Shown: positions 1-8,149, counted from the first letter of the stretch. The stretch: DNA of 13,880 nucleotides from an uncultured Collinsella sp. (GCA_902494815.1 CABUVB010000031.1:1-13880), one strand, 5' to 3'. The notes: a model not told the origin generated them from the sequence alone. Numbers and translations: made by a program.

Positions 1-30
1 CCCACCATGGATGGTGAACCCGAAAGGTAA

Positions 31-63
31 GGCGCGCGGGCATGGCGACTCGGCCCGCGCGCC
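31..63 (+). other. GC-rich intercistronic hairpin before the ABC operon
   Basis: A perfect 10-bp inverted repeat: GGCGCGCGGG at 31-40 and CCCGCGCGCC at 54-63, with a 13-base loop. It begins directly after an in-frame TAA at 28-30 that may end an upstream gene whose body is outside the window. No T-run follows, so it is not a canonical intrinsic terminator. It could be an mRNA-processing or stabilising stem, or a weak attenuator, just ahead of the ribosome binding site of the ATPase gene. Confidence 0.5.
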
Positions 64-84
64 CGGAAGAGAAAGGACGAACCC

Positions 85-809
<725 letters not shown>

Positions 810-813
<4 letters not shown>

Positions 814-1580
814 CGAGCGAGAAAGGCAGCCTGCTCGCGGGCCTGCGCGCCGAGGCCCTGAAGTCGCGCCACGCGGCACCGGTTCGCCTGGCCGTGCTCA
901 TGGCGCTGCCGATGCCGCTGCTCGGCGCGATGCCCTACCGGGGCGTGCAGATCTTCAGCGCGTGGAACTACTGGTACGCACTCTTCCTGCCCGTGTCTCT
1001 CTCACTCGTGGTGGCGTGCGTCGCGCGGGCGGACGCTCGCACGCGGATGCGGGGGCTTCTGGGCCTGGGCTTCCCGCTCGGGCGCGCCTGGTGGGCCAAG
1101 GCGCTCTGGTGCTTCGCACTCTGCACGCTCTCGAACCTCGTGGTCTTCGGCATCTACCTCGCGGGATCGGCGTTTTCCTCGCAGGGCCTCACGGCCGCGG
1201 GCACGCTCACGATGCTCCTCTGCGCGCTCGCCAACACGGTTACCGCGGCGTGGATGATCCCCGCAGGGCTCTTCCTCACGGCGCGGCTCGGCATGCTCGC
1301 GGGCATCTTCTGCCCACTCGCCGCGCAGCTCGTGGGTGGGTTCGCCTGGTCGCTGATGCCGCTGCCGCAGCTCTTTCCGCCGTCGGCGAGCATGGTCATC
1401 CCCACGAGCTTCATCCCCGTGCTGCCGAGCGGCGAGCCACTCGCGGCGGACATGGCGCTCGGCGGGGCGCTCACGGCGGACGGTATGCTCACACTGGCGG
1501 GCCTTGCGGTCTGCGCGCTCGCGTTCGCCGCGCTCACGGCGGCGGGCGCGGCCTGGTTCGCGCGCTCCGAGGAGAGGTGA
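810..1580 (+). CDS. Lantibiotic-protection ABC transporter permease (LanE/MutE type)
   Basis: A 256-residue integral membrane protein with about six hydrophobic segments, near residues 20-40, 50-70, 95-120, 130-155, 160-185 and 225-248. This is the layout of ABC-2 type LanE/LanG subunits. It should form the membrane domain together with the next gene product and be driven by the preceding ATPase. The ATG overlaps the ATPase stop as ATGA and is preceded by GGGGAGG at 796-802, seven bases upstream. Such permeases diverge strongly, so the family call rests mainly on position beside an E-loop ATPase, length and topology. The MutE versus MutG order is inferred from the usual F-E-G order. A generic ABC-2 permease is the alternative. 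Confidence 0.85.
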
Positions 1581-2395
1581 TGGCCATGACACGACTCTCC
1601 GACCCGACGCCGCGCATGACTCTCCCGCGGGCCCTGCTCTCCGAGGCCCTGCGCCTGGCGCGCTCCCCGCTCACGGCGGTACACCTCGTCTGCGGCCTGG
1701 CAGCCGGTCTTGCCTGCGGCGAGTACTTCTCCGTAACCCGATGGGACCCGGCGCTGGGCGCGGACGCCTACGCCCAGTTCCTCGGCGCCCTCATGCCGCT
1801 CATGTCCGCCATCGTCTGCGGGCTCGCCGTGGACGAGGAGCGCGCTGCCGGGCGCCTCGCCAACCTCACGGCGGTCCCCTCGCGCGGGCGCGCCGTCGCG
1901 GCGAAGCTGCTCGCCCTTGCGGCGCTCGGCGCGGGCGCGCTGGCCGTGGCGCTCGGCGTGTTCGGGGCCGTGCTCGCCGTCGCCGGGCGCCTGCCGCTCG
2001 GGCCCGCTCCGCTTGCGGCCACCTGGGCGGGTATCGTGCTGGGCAGCCTGCCCCTCTACGCGCTGGGGCTCGGCGTGGCCCTGAGCCTCGGCCGCAACGC
2101 CGCCATCGGCGCCGGCGCGGCGGGGATGCTCCTCGCGTTCTTCTCAGTGGGCGGACTTGCGCACGGCCTCATGACCGGCGAGCTCACCGGTGCCCTGGCG
2201 ACGCCCCTGAGCTGGGTGCCGTTCGCCTGGCCCGCGCGCCTAGGGTCGCTCGGGGTGGAGGCCTTCATCGACGCCGCACGCGCGGCGGGCCCTCTCCTCA
2301 CGACTGCGCTCGCTGGCCTCGTGCTCACCCTGGCAGCCGACGCCGTCCTTATCGCCTGGTTCTGCCGCTTCGAGGACGGGAGGGCAGATGAGTAG
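1580..2395 (+). CDS. Lantibiotic-protection ABC transporter permease (LanG/MutG type)
   Basis: A 271-residue polytopic membrane protein, likely partner of the upstream permease in a LanFEG complex. Hydrophobic stretches include the region after the N-terminal amphipathic segment (about 30-50), 70-90, 110-140, 150-175, 180-205 and a last one near 240-262. The reading frame is open far upstream, but that part is an out-of-frame shadow of the previous gene. I place the start at 1580, where TGATG joins the upstream stop and AGGAG (1570-1574) lies five bases away. An ATG at 1586, two codons further in, is an equally acceptable start. The C-terminus overlaps the next small gene by eight bases. Third-position GC is close to saturated. 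Function is inferred from context and topology. Confidence 0.82.
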   Translation: MAMTRLSDPTPRMTLPRALLSEALRLARSPLTAVHLVCGLAAGLACGEYFSVTRWDPALGADAYAQFLGALMPLMSAIVCGLAVDEERAAGRLANLTAVPSRGRAVAAKLLALAALGAGALAVALGVFGAVLAVAGRLPLGPAPLAATWAGIVLGSLPLYALGLGVALSLGRNAAIGAGAAGMLLAFFSVGGLAHGLMTGELTGALATPLSWVPFAWPARLGSLGVEAFIDAARAAGPLLTTALAGLVLTLAADAVLIAWFCRFEDGRADE

Positions 2396-2570
2396 GAAGC
2401 CGCTCGCCGCCGTGCTCGCTCTCCTCTCCACAGCGCTCGTCCTGGGCGGGAATGCCCTGCTCGACGCCGGCTGGGGGTCGGCGCTGCGCTCGATCGCCGA
2501 CCGCGTGCTGCCCAACCCTGAGATCGCCATGTGGGCGCCCGCGGCTGCGCGCGGGGCTCTGGACCGCTGA
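2388..2570 (+). CDS. Small single-pass membrane protein in the lantibiotic-immunity operon
   Basis: A 60-residue protein I do not recognise. It starts MSRKPLAAVLALLSTALVLG, a positively charged N-terminus followed by a hydrophobic helix at about residues 6-27. A short amphipathic, Arg- and Trp-containing tail of about 32 residues follows. That is the shape of a signal-anchored or secreted small accessory protein. The Gly-Gly after the helix is followed by Asn-Ala, with no Cys for a lipobox, so it is not a classical immunity lipoprotein. The start overlaps the upstream permease stop by eight bases and has GGAGG (2379-2383) four bases upstream, arguing for coupled translation. It could be an accessory subunit of the transporter, or could modulate the sensor kinase encoded downstream. 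A chance ORF in GC-rich DNA is not excluded. Confidence 0.6.
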   Translation: MSRKPLAAVLALLSTALVLGGNALLDAGWGSALRSIADRVLPNPEIAMWAPAAARGALDR

Positions 2571-2587
2571 GCGCGGCGCAAGTACAA
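2560..2587 (+). promoter_or_regulatory. Candidate promoter for the response regulator and kinase genes
   Basis: TGGACC at 2560-2565 (four of six matches to TTGACA), a 16-base spacer, and TACAAT at 2582-2587 (five of six matches to TATAAT). It straddles the end of the small gene and lies about 28 bases before the regulator start. It stands out as a T/A-rich hexamer in very GC-rich surroundings. It would let the two-component pair be expressed separately from the transporter. Confidence 0.45.
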
Positions 2588-2614
2588 TGCAACGGGAGTT
2601 TCAGGAGGTCGAAC

Positions 2615-3277
2615 ATGGCGAGGATACTGGCAGTGGATGATGAACGGGCGATCCTCGACGCGCTCGCGCGCGTCCTCGGCCGCGACGGCCATGAGGTCGT
2701 CAAGGCAGCGGACCCGACGGCGGTCCCGGGGACGGACCTCTCGCGCTTCGACCTCGTGCTCTGCGACGTCATGATGCCGGGGCTCGACGGCTTCGAGCTC
2801 GTGCGGCAGATCCGCCCGGACTTCGACGGGCCCATCATCTTCCTGACCGCGCGCGTGGCCGAGGAGGACGCCGTGGCCGGCTACGGCCTGGGCGCCGACG
2901 ACTACGTCCGCAAGCCCTTCGGGGCCGCGGAGCTGCGCGCCAAGGTCGCGGCCCATCTACGCCGTGAGTGCCGGCCGCGCTCGCACGCCCTCTCCTTCGG
3001 GGAGGTGCGGATCGACCTCGGGGCGCGCGGCCTCGCCGTGGGCGGCGAGGCCGTGCCGCTCACGCCCACCGAGTACGCCATCTGCGAGTACCTCGCCCGC
3101 CACCCCGGGCAGGTCATGAGCCGCGCGCAGATTCGCGAGGCGGTGCTCGGCTGGGAGAGCGACGCCGACGACGCGGCCATATCCATGCAGGTCAGCCGCG
3201 CCCGGAGGAAACTCTCCGAGGCCGGCGCCGATCCGATCGCGACCGTCTGGGGGATGGGGTACAAGTGGCAGCTTTGA
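2615..3277 (+). CDS. OmpR/PhoB-family response regulator
   Basis: A 220-residue two-domain DNA-binding regulator. The N-terminal receiver has the acidic pair Asp8-Asp9, phospho-acceptor Asp51 in LCDVMMPGLDG, Thr78 in FLTAR and Lys100 in VRKPF. This is a complete phosphorylation site. The C-terminal winged-helix domain (about 125-220) has the typical LTPTEYAICEYLARHPGQVMSR recognition region start and ends GYKWQL. The start at 2615 has an ideal AGGAGG at 2603-2608, six bases upstream; longer in-frame versions run back through the previous gene and are rejected. The kinase gene follows after 26 bases and is the obvious partner. By analogy with NisRK- and CprRK-type systems it probably activates the adjacent transporter genes when the inducing peptide is sensed; the target is inferred. 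Confidence 0.94.
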   Translation: MARILAVDDERAILDALARVLGRDGHEVVKAADPTAVPGTDLSRFDLVLCDVMMPGLDGFELVRQIRPDFDGPIIFLTARVAEEDAVAGYGLGADDYVRKPFGAAELRAKVAAHLRRECRPRSHALSFGEVRIDLGARGLAVGGEAVPLTPTEYAICEYLARHPGQVMSRAQIREAVLGWESDADDAAISMQVSRARRKLSEAGADPIATVWGMGYKWQL

Positions 3278-3303
3278 GGACCGGGGCGCGAGGTCGCGGG
3301 GAC

Positions 3304-4692
3304 ATGCCGCTCTCCTTCGTCATCGCGCGCTACTTCGCCTACGCGTTCGCGGCGGTCGCCACGGCGTGGCTCGCCTCGTTCATGGCGCTCTCCGCGGCGA
3401 TCAACGCGGGCTTCGTCTACGAGGCAAGCTGGGGGCCGGCCAATGCGCGCGAGGTCGCGGAGGGCCTGGCACGCGACGGCGTCTGCGGGCAACAGGACGT
3501 GCCGACGGCGTACCGCTACCTCATCCTGAACAAGGACGGATACGTGCTGATGACAGACCTCGAGGGCACGCGGCTCGAGGACGCGACGGAAATGGCCCGT
3601 GCGGTACTCGCCGCGGATCCGGGCACAGTGGAGATCGAGGGCGGGGGCTCGGGCCTCACCTACGCCGCGTTCCCGCTCAAGGGCGGCGGGGCCTGCGCAC
3701 TCGTCAGCGAGTACCTGCCGCAGTGGGTCTCGCGCGACCTCGCCGGCCTGCTTCCCAACCCGCAGAACCTCATGCTCGTCGGCGCCGCTGCGGGAAGCGC
3801 GCTCGCGCTCGCGCTCGTGGCGCGCCGCGCGAGCCGCGTGATCTCGCGCAAGATGGCGCCGCTCGCGGAGGCGGCGGAGCGCGTCGGCGCGGGGGAGCTC
3901 GACTTCGCGGTCGGCAGCACCAACGTGCGCGAGGTGAACGACGTCCTCGCCGCGATGGACGCCATGCGGGCCTCCCTCGCCGAGTCACTCGAAGCCCGCT
4001 GGGCCGCGGAGCGGGGGCAGCGCGAGCAGGTGGCGTCGCTCGCCCACGACCTCAAGACGCCGCTCACCGTGCTGCGCGCCAACGCCGACTTCGTGGCGGA
4101 GGAGCTGGAAGACGAGAAAGACGCCGACCTCGCGGCCGCCGCGCGCGACATAGCCGGCAGTGTCGAAAGGCTCGACGGCTACGTGCGCCTGCTCATCGAG
4201 GCCTCGCGCGGGTCCGGCGGGGCGGAGAGGGCCCCCATGCGGCCGGCCGAGCTCTGTGAGCAGGTCCTCGCCGAGGCCGCCCAGATCGCCCGGTCGCGAG
4301 GCGTGACGCTCGACGCGGCCACGGGCCCCGCCGTCGCGGGCGCGCCCGAGGCCCCGCTCGACCGAACCGCCCTGACGCGAGCCGCCGCGAACCTCGTGGC
4401 CAACGCCGCCGAGCACGCGCGCTCGCGCGTGGCGGTCTCCTGCGACGTCGCGGACGGACACCTCGTCATCGAGGTGTCCGACGACGGACCGGGCTTCTCT
4501 CCCGCCGCCCTCGAACGCGGCTGCGAGCGCCTCTTCACAGACGACTCCTCCCGCTCCTCGCGCGACGGAAGCCGCCACTACGGGCTCGGCCTCCACGCCG
4601 CCTCCGAGGCCGCGAGCGCCCACGGGGGCTCCGTCTCGCTCGCCAACAGCCCCTCGGGCGGCGCGGTGGCCACCATCGCGGTCCCCCTGTGA
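3304..4692 (+). CDS. Sensor histidine kinase (HAMP type), partner of the upstream regulator
   Basis: A 462-residue membrane kinase. Transmembrane helix 1 is at about 8-32, an extracytoplasmic sensor region follows at about 35-153, helix 2 is at 154-175 (LMLVGAAAGSALALALVA) and a HAMP linker covers about 176-230. The H-box SLAHDLKTPLT carries His248. The ATPase domain has N-box Asn363 and Asn367, G1 box DDGPGF (393-398) and G2 box YGLGL (426-430). All catalytic boxes look intact. The sensor region has two Cys residues, 61 and 131, that could form a disulfide. The start is the ATG at 3304, with a modest GAGGT nine bases upstream. A TTG at 3274 overlapping the regulator stop would add ten residues and is less likely. 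The stop lies inside a strong hairpin. Peptide sensing is inferred from the neighbouring LanFEG genes. Confidence 0.92.
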   Translation: MPLSFVIARYFAYAFAAVATAWLASFMALSAAINAGFVYEASWGPANAREVAEGLARDGVCGQQDVPTAYRYLILNKDGYVLMTDLEGTRLEDATEMARAVLAADPGTVEIEGGGSGLTYAAFPLKGGGACALVSEYLPQWVSRDLAGLLPNPQNLMLVGAAAGSALALALVARRASRVISRKMAPLAEAAERVGAGELDFAVGSTNVREVNDVLAAMDAMRASLAESLEARWAAERGQREQVASLAHDLKTPLTVLRANADFVAEELEDEKDADLAAAARDIAGSVERLDGYVRLLIEASRGSGGAERAPMRPAELCEQVLAEAAQIARSRGVTLDAATGPAVAGAPEAPLDRTALTRAAANLVANAAEHARSRVAVSCDVADGHLVIEVSDDGPGFSPAALERGCERLFTDDSSRSSRDGSRHYGLGLHAASEAASAHGGSVSLANSPSGGAVATIAVPL

Positions 4693-4716
4693 GGGCCTGA
4701 CGACTCAGGCCCTCAC
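4689..4716 (+). terminator. Perfect 12-bp hairpin closing the immunity/two-component operon
   Basis: GTGAGGGCCTGA (4689-4700) pairs perfectly with TCAGGCCCTCAC (4705-4716) around a four-base loop CGAC. The left arm contains the kinase stop codon. No T-run follows, so by classical rules it is terminator-like rather than a textbook rho-independent terminator. Its position at the operon end and its near-perfect stem support a 3'-end or transcript-stabilising role. Confidence 0.65.
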
Positions 4717-4953
4717 ACCGGCGTGGCTCGCAACCAAACGCTTCCATCTTGAAACACGGGGAGTAAATCGCGAAATCGCAGGTGAAAGGGAGTAAAACGG
4801 CAAAGAAAAAGCCTCCGTCCCAACATGGGAACGGAGGCTCGGTTACCGTATTTACTCACCAATGTCGCTGGCGGCTTTGCCGTGACTCTCGTACGAAACA
4901 AAACTCAGCGGCACAGTGCGGCACTCAAAAATGCAGGTCAGAACCCTATCGGG
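4717..4953. other. Intergenic stretch between the kinase and guaA 3' ends
   Basis: No credible gene is seen on either strand. It is clearly less GC-rich than the preceding operon. It holds the guaA terminator (4801-4839) and three copies of a GAGTAAA element: 4761-4767 and 4790-4796 in direct orientation, both inside GGGAGTAAA, and ATTTACTC at 4850-4857 in inverse orientation. Their meaning is unknown. The compositional shift takes place here. Confidence 0.5.
4801..4839 (-). terminator. Rho-independent terminator of guaA
   Basis: Read on the minus strand, a stem of nine pairs (AGCCTCCGT with ACGGAGGCT) extends by three GC pairs after a single-base bulge. A short loop closes it, and the U-rich run TTTTTCTTT follows directly. 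This is a canonical intrinsic terminator, about 115 bases past the guaA stop, facing the oppositely transcribed kinase gene. Confidence 0.9.
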
Positions 4954-6552
4954 CTACTCCCACTCGATCGTCGCGGGCGGCTTGGACGTGATGTCGTAGC
5001 ACACGCGGTTGGCGCCGGGGACCTCGGCAACGATGCGGCCGGAGATGCGGGCCAGGACGTCGTAAGGCAGCTTGGCCCAGTCGGCGGTCATGGCATCGCT
5101 GGACTCGACGGCGCGCAGGATGATCGGGCGCTGATAAGTGCGCTCGTCACCCATAACGCCGACGGACTTGATGTCGGGCAGGACCGCAAAGTATTGCCAG
5201 CAGCTGTGCTCGGAGTTGCGCTCGCCGGTCTGCTCAAACAGACGCTGATTGTAGGCATCCAGCTCCTCGCGCACGATGGCGTCGGCGTTCTTGAGGATCT
5301 CGAGCTTCTCCTTGTCGACCGCACCGATGATGCGGATGGCAAGACCCGGGCCCGGGAAGGGCTGGCGGAACACGATGTGACCCGGCAGGCCCAGTGCCAG
5401 ACCAAGTGCACGGACCTCGTCCTTAAAGAAATGATCGAGCGGCTCGATGAGGTCGAAGTGCACGCCCTCGGGGAACGGGATCAGGTTGTGGTGGCTCTTG
5501 ATGGTGGCCGTCTTGCCGCCCGTCTTACGAGCGCCAGACTCGATGATGTCGGGGTAGATGGTGCCCTGAGCCAGGTACTTGACCGGCTTGCCGTCGGTCT
5601 CGAGCTGCTGGGCCACGGCGAAGAACTCTTTCCAGAACTGCGTACCGATGATGCGGCGTTTCTCTTCGGGCTCGGTCACGCCGGCCAGAAGCTCGGCATA
5701 ACGGTCCTCGGCGTGAACGTGAATAAAGTCGACGTCGAACTGCTTGGTGAAGACTTCCTCAACCTGCTCGGGCTCGCCCTTGCGCAGCAGACCGTGGTTG
5801 ATGAACACGCAGGTCATCTGCTTGCCCACGGCGCGGGCGCCCAGCGCAGCCACGACGGAGGAGTCGACGCCGCCGGACAGGGCCAGAATCACGCGGTCGT
5901 CGCCGACCTTCTCGCGGAACTCGGCCGTCATGGTCTCGACCAGGTTGTCCATGCTCCAGTTGGGCTCCAGGCCGCAGATCTCAAACAGGAAGTTGCTCAG
6001 CAGCTGCTGACCATACTCGGAGTGCTTGACCTCGGGGTGGAACTGCGTGGTGAAAATCTTGCGCTCGACGCACTCCATGGCAGCAACCGGGCACACGTCA
6101 GTGCTGGCGGTAACGGTAAAGCCCTCGGGCACCTCGGAAACGGCGTCGCGGTGGCTCATCCACACGGTCTGCTCCATGGGCGTGGAGTTAAAGAGCTTGG
6201 CGCCGGCCGTGCGCGTGATGGTGGCGCGGCCGTACTCGCCCACCTCGGAGTGGCCGACCTTGCCGCCGAGCGTCACGGCCGTGATCTGATGGCCGTAGCA
6301 GAAGCCCAGAACGGGAAGGCCCAGGTCAAAGATGGCGGGATCGATAGACGGAGCGTCCTCGGCATACACGGAAGCCGGACCGCCGGAAAGGATGAGTGCA
6401 GAGGCGTTCATCTCGCGAATCTCATCGGCCGAGATGTCACAGGGGACAATCTCGGAATACACGTTGAGGTCGCGGACGCGACGGGCAATGAGCTGACCGT
6501 ACTGCGCACCAAAGTCGAGTACGAGGACCTTTGCGGAAGCCTTTTGATCCAT
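4954..6552 (-). CDS. guaA: GMP synthase (glutamine-hydrolysing)
   Basis: Last step of guanine nucleotide synthesis: XMP, glutamine and ATP give GMP in the cytoplasm. The 532-residue protein has the normal full length. The N-terminal class I amidotransferase shows the GFCYGHQ nucleophile motif (Cys85) and the FHPEVKH motif with His172 and Glu174. The ATP pyrophosphatase P-loop SGGVDSS is at 226-232. The C-terminal dimerisation domain contains PGPGLAIRI and ends CYDITSKPPATIEWE. The frame opens earlier, at 6588, but the start at 6552 is chosen because GAGGGGG lies about five bases upstream and MDQKAS leads directly into the first strand of the domain. It appears monocistronic, with its own terminator downstream, and is divergent from the asparaginase gene. 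Confidence 0.97.
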   Translation of the reverse strand: MDQKASAKVLVLDFGAQYGQLIARRVRDLNVYSEIVPCDISADEIREMNASALILSGGPASVYAEDAPSIDPAIFDLGLPVLGFCYGHQITAVTLGGKVGHSEVGEYGRATITRTAGAKLFNSTPMEQTVWMSHRDAVSEVPEGFTVTASTDVCPVAAMECVERKIFTTQFHPEVKHSEYGQQLLSNFLFEICGLEPNWSMDNLVETMTAEFREKVGDDRVILALSGGVDSSVVAALGARAVGKQMTCVFINHGLLRKGEPEQVEEVFTKQFDVDFIHVHAEDRYAELLAGVTEPEEKRRIIGTQFWKEFFAVAQQLETDGKPVKYLAQGTIYPDIIESGARKTGGKTATIKSHHNLIPFPEGVHFDLIEPLDHFFKDEVRALGLALGLPGHIVFRQPFPGPGLAIRIIGAVDKEKLEILKNADAIVREELDAYNQRLFEQTGERNSEHSCWQYFAVLPDIKSVGVMGDERTYQRPIILRAVESSDAMTADWAKLPYDVLARISGRIVAEVPGANRVCYDITSKPPATIEWE

Positions 6553-6818
6553 GGTTCCCCCTCTTGTTGGCGGGGAGCCGGTGCCCACCCGCGTGAATGA
6601 ACGAAAATAACCTCCATAGTGTACACGTTATATGGGGTTTCTCGTCCCTCGCAGCCATCAGCGCACGGCAAACGCATGACCTGGGCCCTATTTGACGGCA
6701 ATTGAAGTATTACCAAACGTTACAGATGATGTAATACGTTTGAACATTGAACGCTCTGTGCCACAATACTGCCGAACGACTCCGCCCTTGCGGCGGCAAA
6801 TACGATAGGAATACCAGC
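6553..6818. promoter_or_regulatory. Divergent intergenic region, guaA / asparaginase
   Basis: No gene is seen. On the plus strand a candidate promoter for the asparaginase gene is TTGAAC (6740-6745) and CACAAT (6762-6767), 16 bases apart. An interrupted inverted repeat overlaps its -35 side: CAAACGT at 6714-6720 pairs with ACGTTTG at 6736-6742, and TACA at 6721-6724 with TGTA at 6730-6733. For guaA, TATAAC (minus strand, 6632-6627) is a weak -10 candidate without a convincing -35. A GTGTACAC palindrome lies at 6619-6626. Confidence 0.4.
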
Positions 6819-7832
6819 ATGAAGCGCATCCTTCTCATCGCCACGGGCGGCACCATCGCATCGACCGAGGACGGCAACGGCCTCTCTCCCGCCCTGACCG
6901 GTGAGGAGCTCGCCCAGAGCGTCCCCGAGATCTCGGACCTCTGCGAGCTCGACGTGGTACAGCCCATGAACATCGACAGTACCAATATGCGCCCGAGCGA
7001 CTGGATGCGTATCCGCGACGTCATCGTCGAGGGCTATGCCGACCACGACGGCTTTGTGGTCCTGCACGGCACCGACACCATGAGCTACACCGCGGCGGCG
7101 CTTTCCTATCTGATTCAGGACAGCCCCAAGCCCATCGTGCTCACCGGCTCGCAAAAGCCCATGGGCAACCCCTTTACCGACGCCAAGCTCAACCTGTATC
7201 AGAGCCTGCTCTACGCGCTCGACGAGCATTCGCACGATGTGTCAATTGTGTTTGGCGGCGTCGCCATTGCCGGCACGCGCGCCCGCAAACAGCGCACCAT
7301 GAGCTTTAACGCGTTCATTAGCGTCAACTATCCGCCCATTGCCTACATCCGCAACGACCGCATCGTGCGCAACGGGCTCCACGGCACGCATCAGGGCGAA
7401 AACCCGGTGCGTTTCTACGACAGCATCGACCCGCGCGTATTTGTACTCAAGCTTACGCCCGGCGTAAACCCGGGCATCCTCGACGCCCTTGCCGATAGCT
7501 ACGACGCCGTGATTCTGGAGACCTTTGGCATTGGCGGTATCCCCGAGTTTGGTGAGTCGGGCGAGTCGTTCCAAGAGGCAATTTTTCGCTGGGTCGATTC
7601 GGGCCGCACCGTCGTTATGACCACGCAGGTCCCCGAAGAGGGCCTCGATCTGGGCGTTTATGAGGTCGGCCGCGCTTACGCCGATCATCCGGGTATTCTG
7701 CGCGGCGACGACATGACCACCGAGACGCTCGTGGCCAAGACCATGTGGGCACTCGGCCAGTCACGCGATGCCGCCGAGATTCAGCGCCTGTTCTACAGCC
7801 AAGTCAACCACGACCGCATCCCGATGGCGTAA
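6819..7832 (+). CDS. ansA: Type I (cytoplasmic) L-asparaginase
   Basis: Hydrolyses L-asparagine to aspartate and ammonia. The 337-residue protein matches bacterial type I asparaginases in length and resembles B. subtilis AnsA from memory. It begins MKRILLIATGGTIAS with nucleophile Thr12. The second signature HGTDTMSYTAA carries Thr85 and Asp86, and the catalytic Lys is probably Lys157 in GTRARKQRT. There is no signal peptide, in keeping with a cytosolic enzyme. The start at 6819 has TAGGA at 6806-6810, eight bases upstream; the longer in-frame version starting at 6747 has no such site and adds an unrelated N-terminus. It is a single-gene unit divergent from guaA, ending at a hairpin shared with the convergent regulator gene. 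A possible operator repeat lies in its promoter. Confidence 0.94.
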   Translation: MKRILLIATGGTIASTEDGNGLSPALTGEELAQSVPEISDLCELDVVQPMNIDSTNMRPSDWMRIRDVIVEGYADHDGFVVLHGTDTMSYTAAALSYLIQDSPKPIVLTGSQKPMGNPFTDAKLNLYQSLLYALDEHSHDVSIVFGGVAIAGTRARKQRTMSFNAFISVNYPPIAYIRNDRIVRNGLHGTHQGENPVRFYDSIDPRVFVLKLTPGVNPGILDALADSYDAVILETFGIGGIPEFGESGESFQEAIFRWVDSGRTVVMTTQVPEEGLDLGVYEVGRAYADHPGILRGDDMTTETLVAKTMWALGQSRDAAEIQRLFYSQVNHDRIPMA

Positions 7833-7841
7833 TTCAGTTGT

Positions 7842-7870
7842 CGACGGGTATCCCCTATTCGATACCCTCG
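7842..7870. terminator. Hairpin between convergent asparaginase and XRE genes
   Basis: GGGTATC (7846-7852) pairs with GATACCC (7861-7867) around an eight-base loop, and CGA/TCG extends the stem past a one-base bulge. It lies ten bases past the asparaginase stop and covers the XRE stop codon at 7855-7857. It could end transcription from both sides, but there is no clear T-run on either strand. Confidence 0.5.
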
Positions 7871-8073
7871 AGAAGCTCTGACACCGTCATGCCGAGTGCG
7901 GGCGCGATCTTAAATAGAACCTTGAGCGTGAAATTTGCCGTCCCATCTTCGATTCGGTCGAGGTAGGGTCGGCTGATTCCTGTCGCCACACAAAAATCAA
8001 CCTTGGAGATACCAAGGTTCCTGCGTGTCTCTTCGACCCGCCTGCCAAGAATCTGTTTCGCACGTTCGTCCAT
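7855..8073 (-). CDS. Small XRE/Cro-type helix-turn-helix regulator
   Basis: A 72-residue protein that is essentially one HTH_XRE domain at about residues 8-68. The key part ISKVDFCVATGISRPYLDRI is followed by the conserved ED-G pattern, a third region FTLKVLFKIAPALGM and TVSELLEG. No effector domain is present, so it should be a DNA-binding dimer, probably an autorepressor. The start at 8073 shows no clear Shine-Dalgarno sequence; no alternative start in this frame is visible upstream. It is divergent from an unrecognised 129-residue gene, with a perfect palindrome between them. A one-domain XRE protein beside a small unknown is an arrangement seen in toxin-antitoxin and phage-type switches, but the partner shows no toxin motif that I can name. 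Confidence 0.85.
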   Translation of the reverse strand: MDERAKQILGRRVEETRRNLGISKVDFCVATGISRPYLDRIEDGTANFTLKVLFKIAPALGMTVSELLEGIE

Positions 8074-8083
8074 GCAGCCGAGT

Positions 8084-8113
8084 TTGAAATGGAGCCGAAC
8101 ATAAACGTAAACT
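8084..8113 (+). promoter_or_regulatory. Candidate promoter of the 129-residue gene, overlapping the palindrome
   Basis: TTGAAA at 8084-8089 (five of six to TTGACA) and TAAACT at 8108-8113 (four of six to TATAAT), 18 bases apart. The -10 lies inside the left half of the palindrome, so a bound dimer would block it. TATAGT, centred on the palindrome, appears on both strands and could serve as -10 for the divergent XRE gene. Confidence 0.4.
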
Positions 8114-8126
8114 ATAGTTTACGTTT
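8103..8126. promoter_or_regulatory. Perfect 24-bp palindrome, probable operator of the XRE regulator
   Basis: The left half-site AAACGTAAACTA (8103-8114) is mirrored exactly by TAGTTTACGTTT (8115-8126). It sits in the 76-bp spacer of the divergent pair, 29 bases from the XRE start and 23 bases before the other start. Its AT-rich sequence, perfect symmetry and overlap with the likely promoter elements are what an autoregulatory XRE operator looks like. Confidence 0.8.
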
Positions 8127-8149
8127 TGCCGAATACACAGGAGTTTTCT

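Noticed and set aside
1..30. Possible last ten codons of an upstream gene (frame 1, TAA at 28-30)
   Set aside because: Too short to identify or to distinguish from chance; noted only because a hairpin begins right after the stop.
962..1579. Upstream extension of the LanG-like frame through the LanE-like gene
   Set aside because: This part is Arg- and Gly-rich and unlike a membrane protein, while the overlapping frame encodes a good permease; the start near 1580 has a ribosome binding site.
4825..6600. A 591-codon open frame on the plus strand opposite guaA
   Set aside because: It is fully antisense to a clear GMP synthase with all catalytic motifs; the lack of stops follows from the codon bias of GC-rich DNA, and the translation has no recognisable domain.
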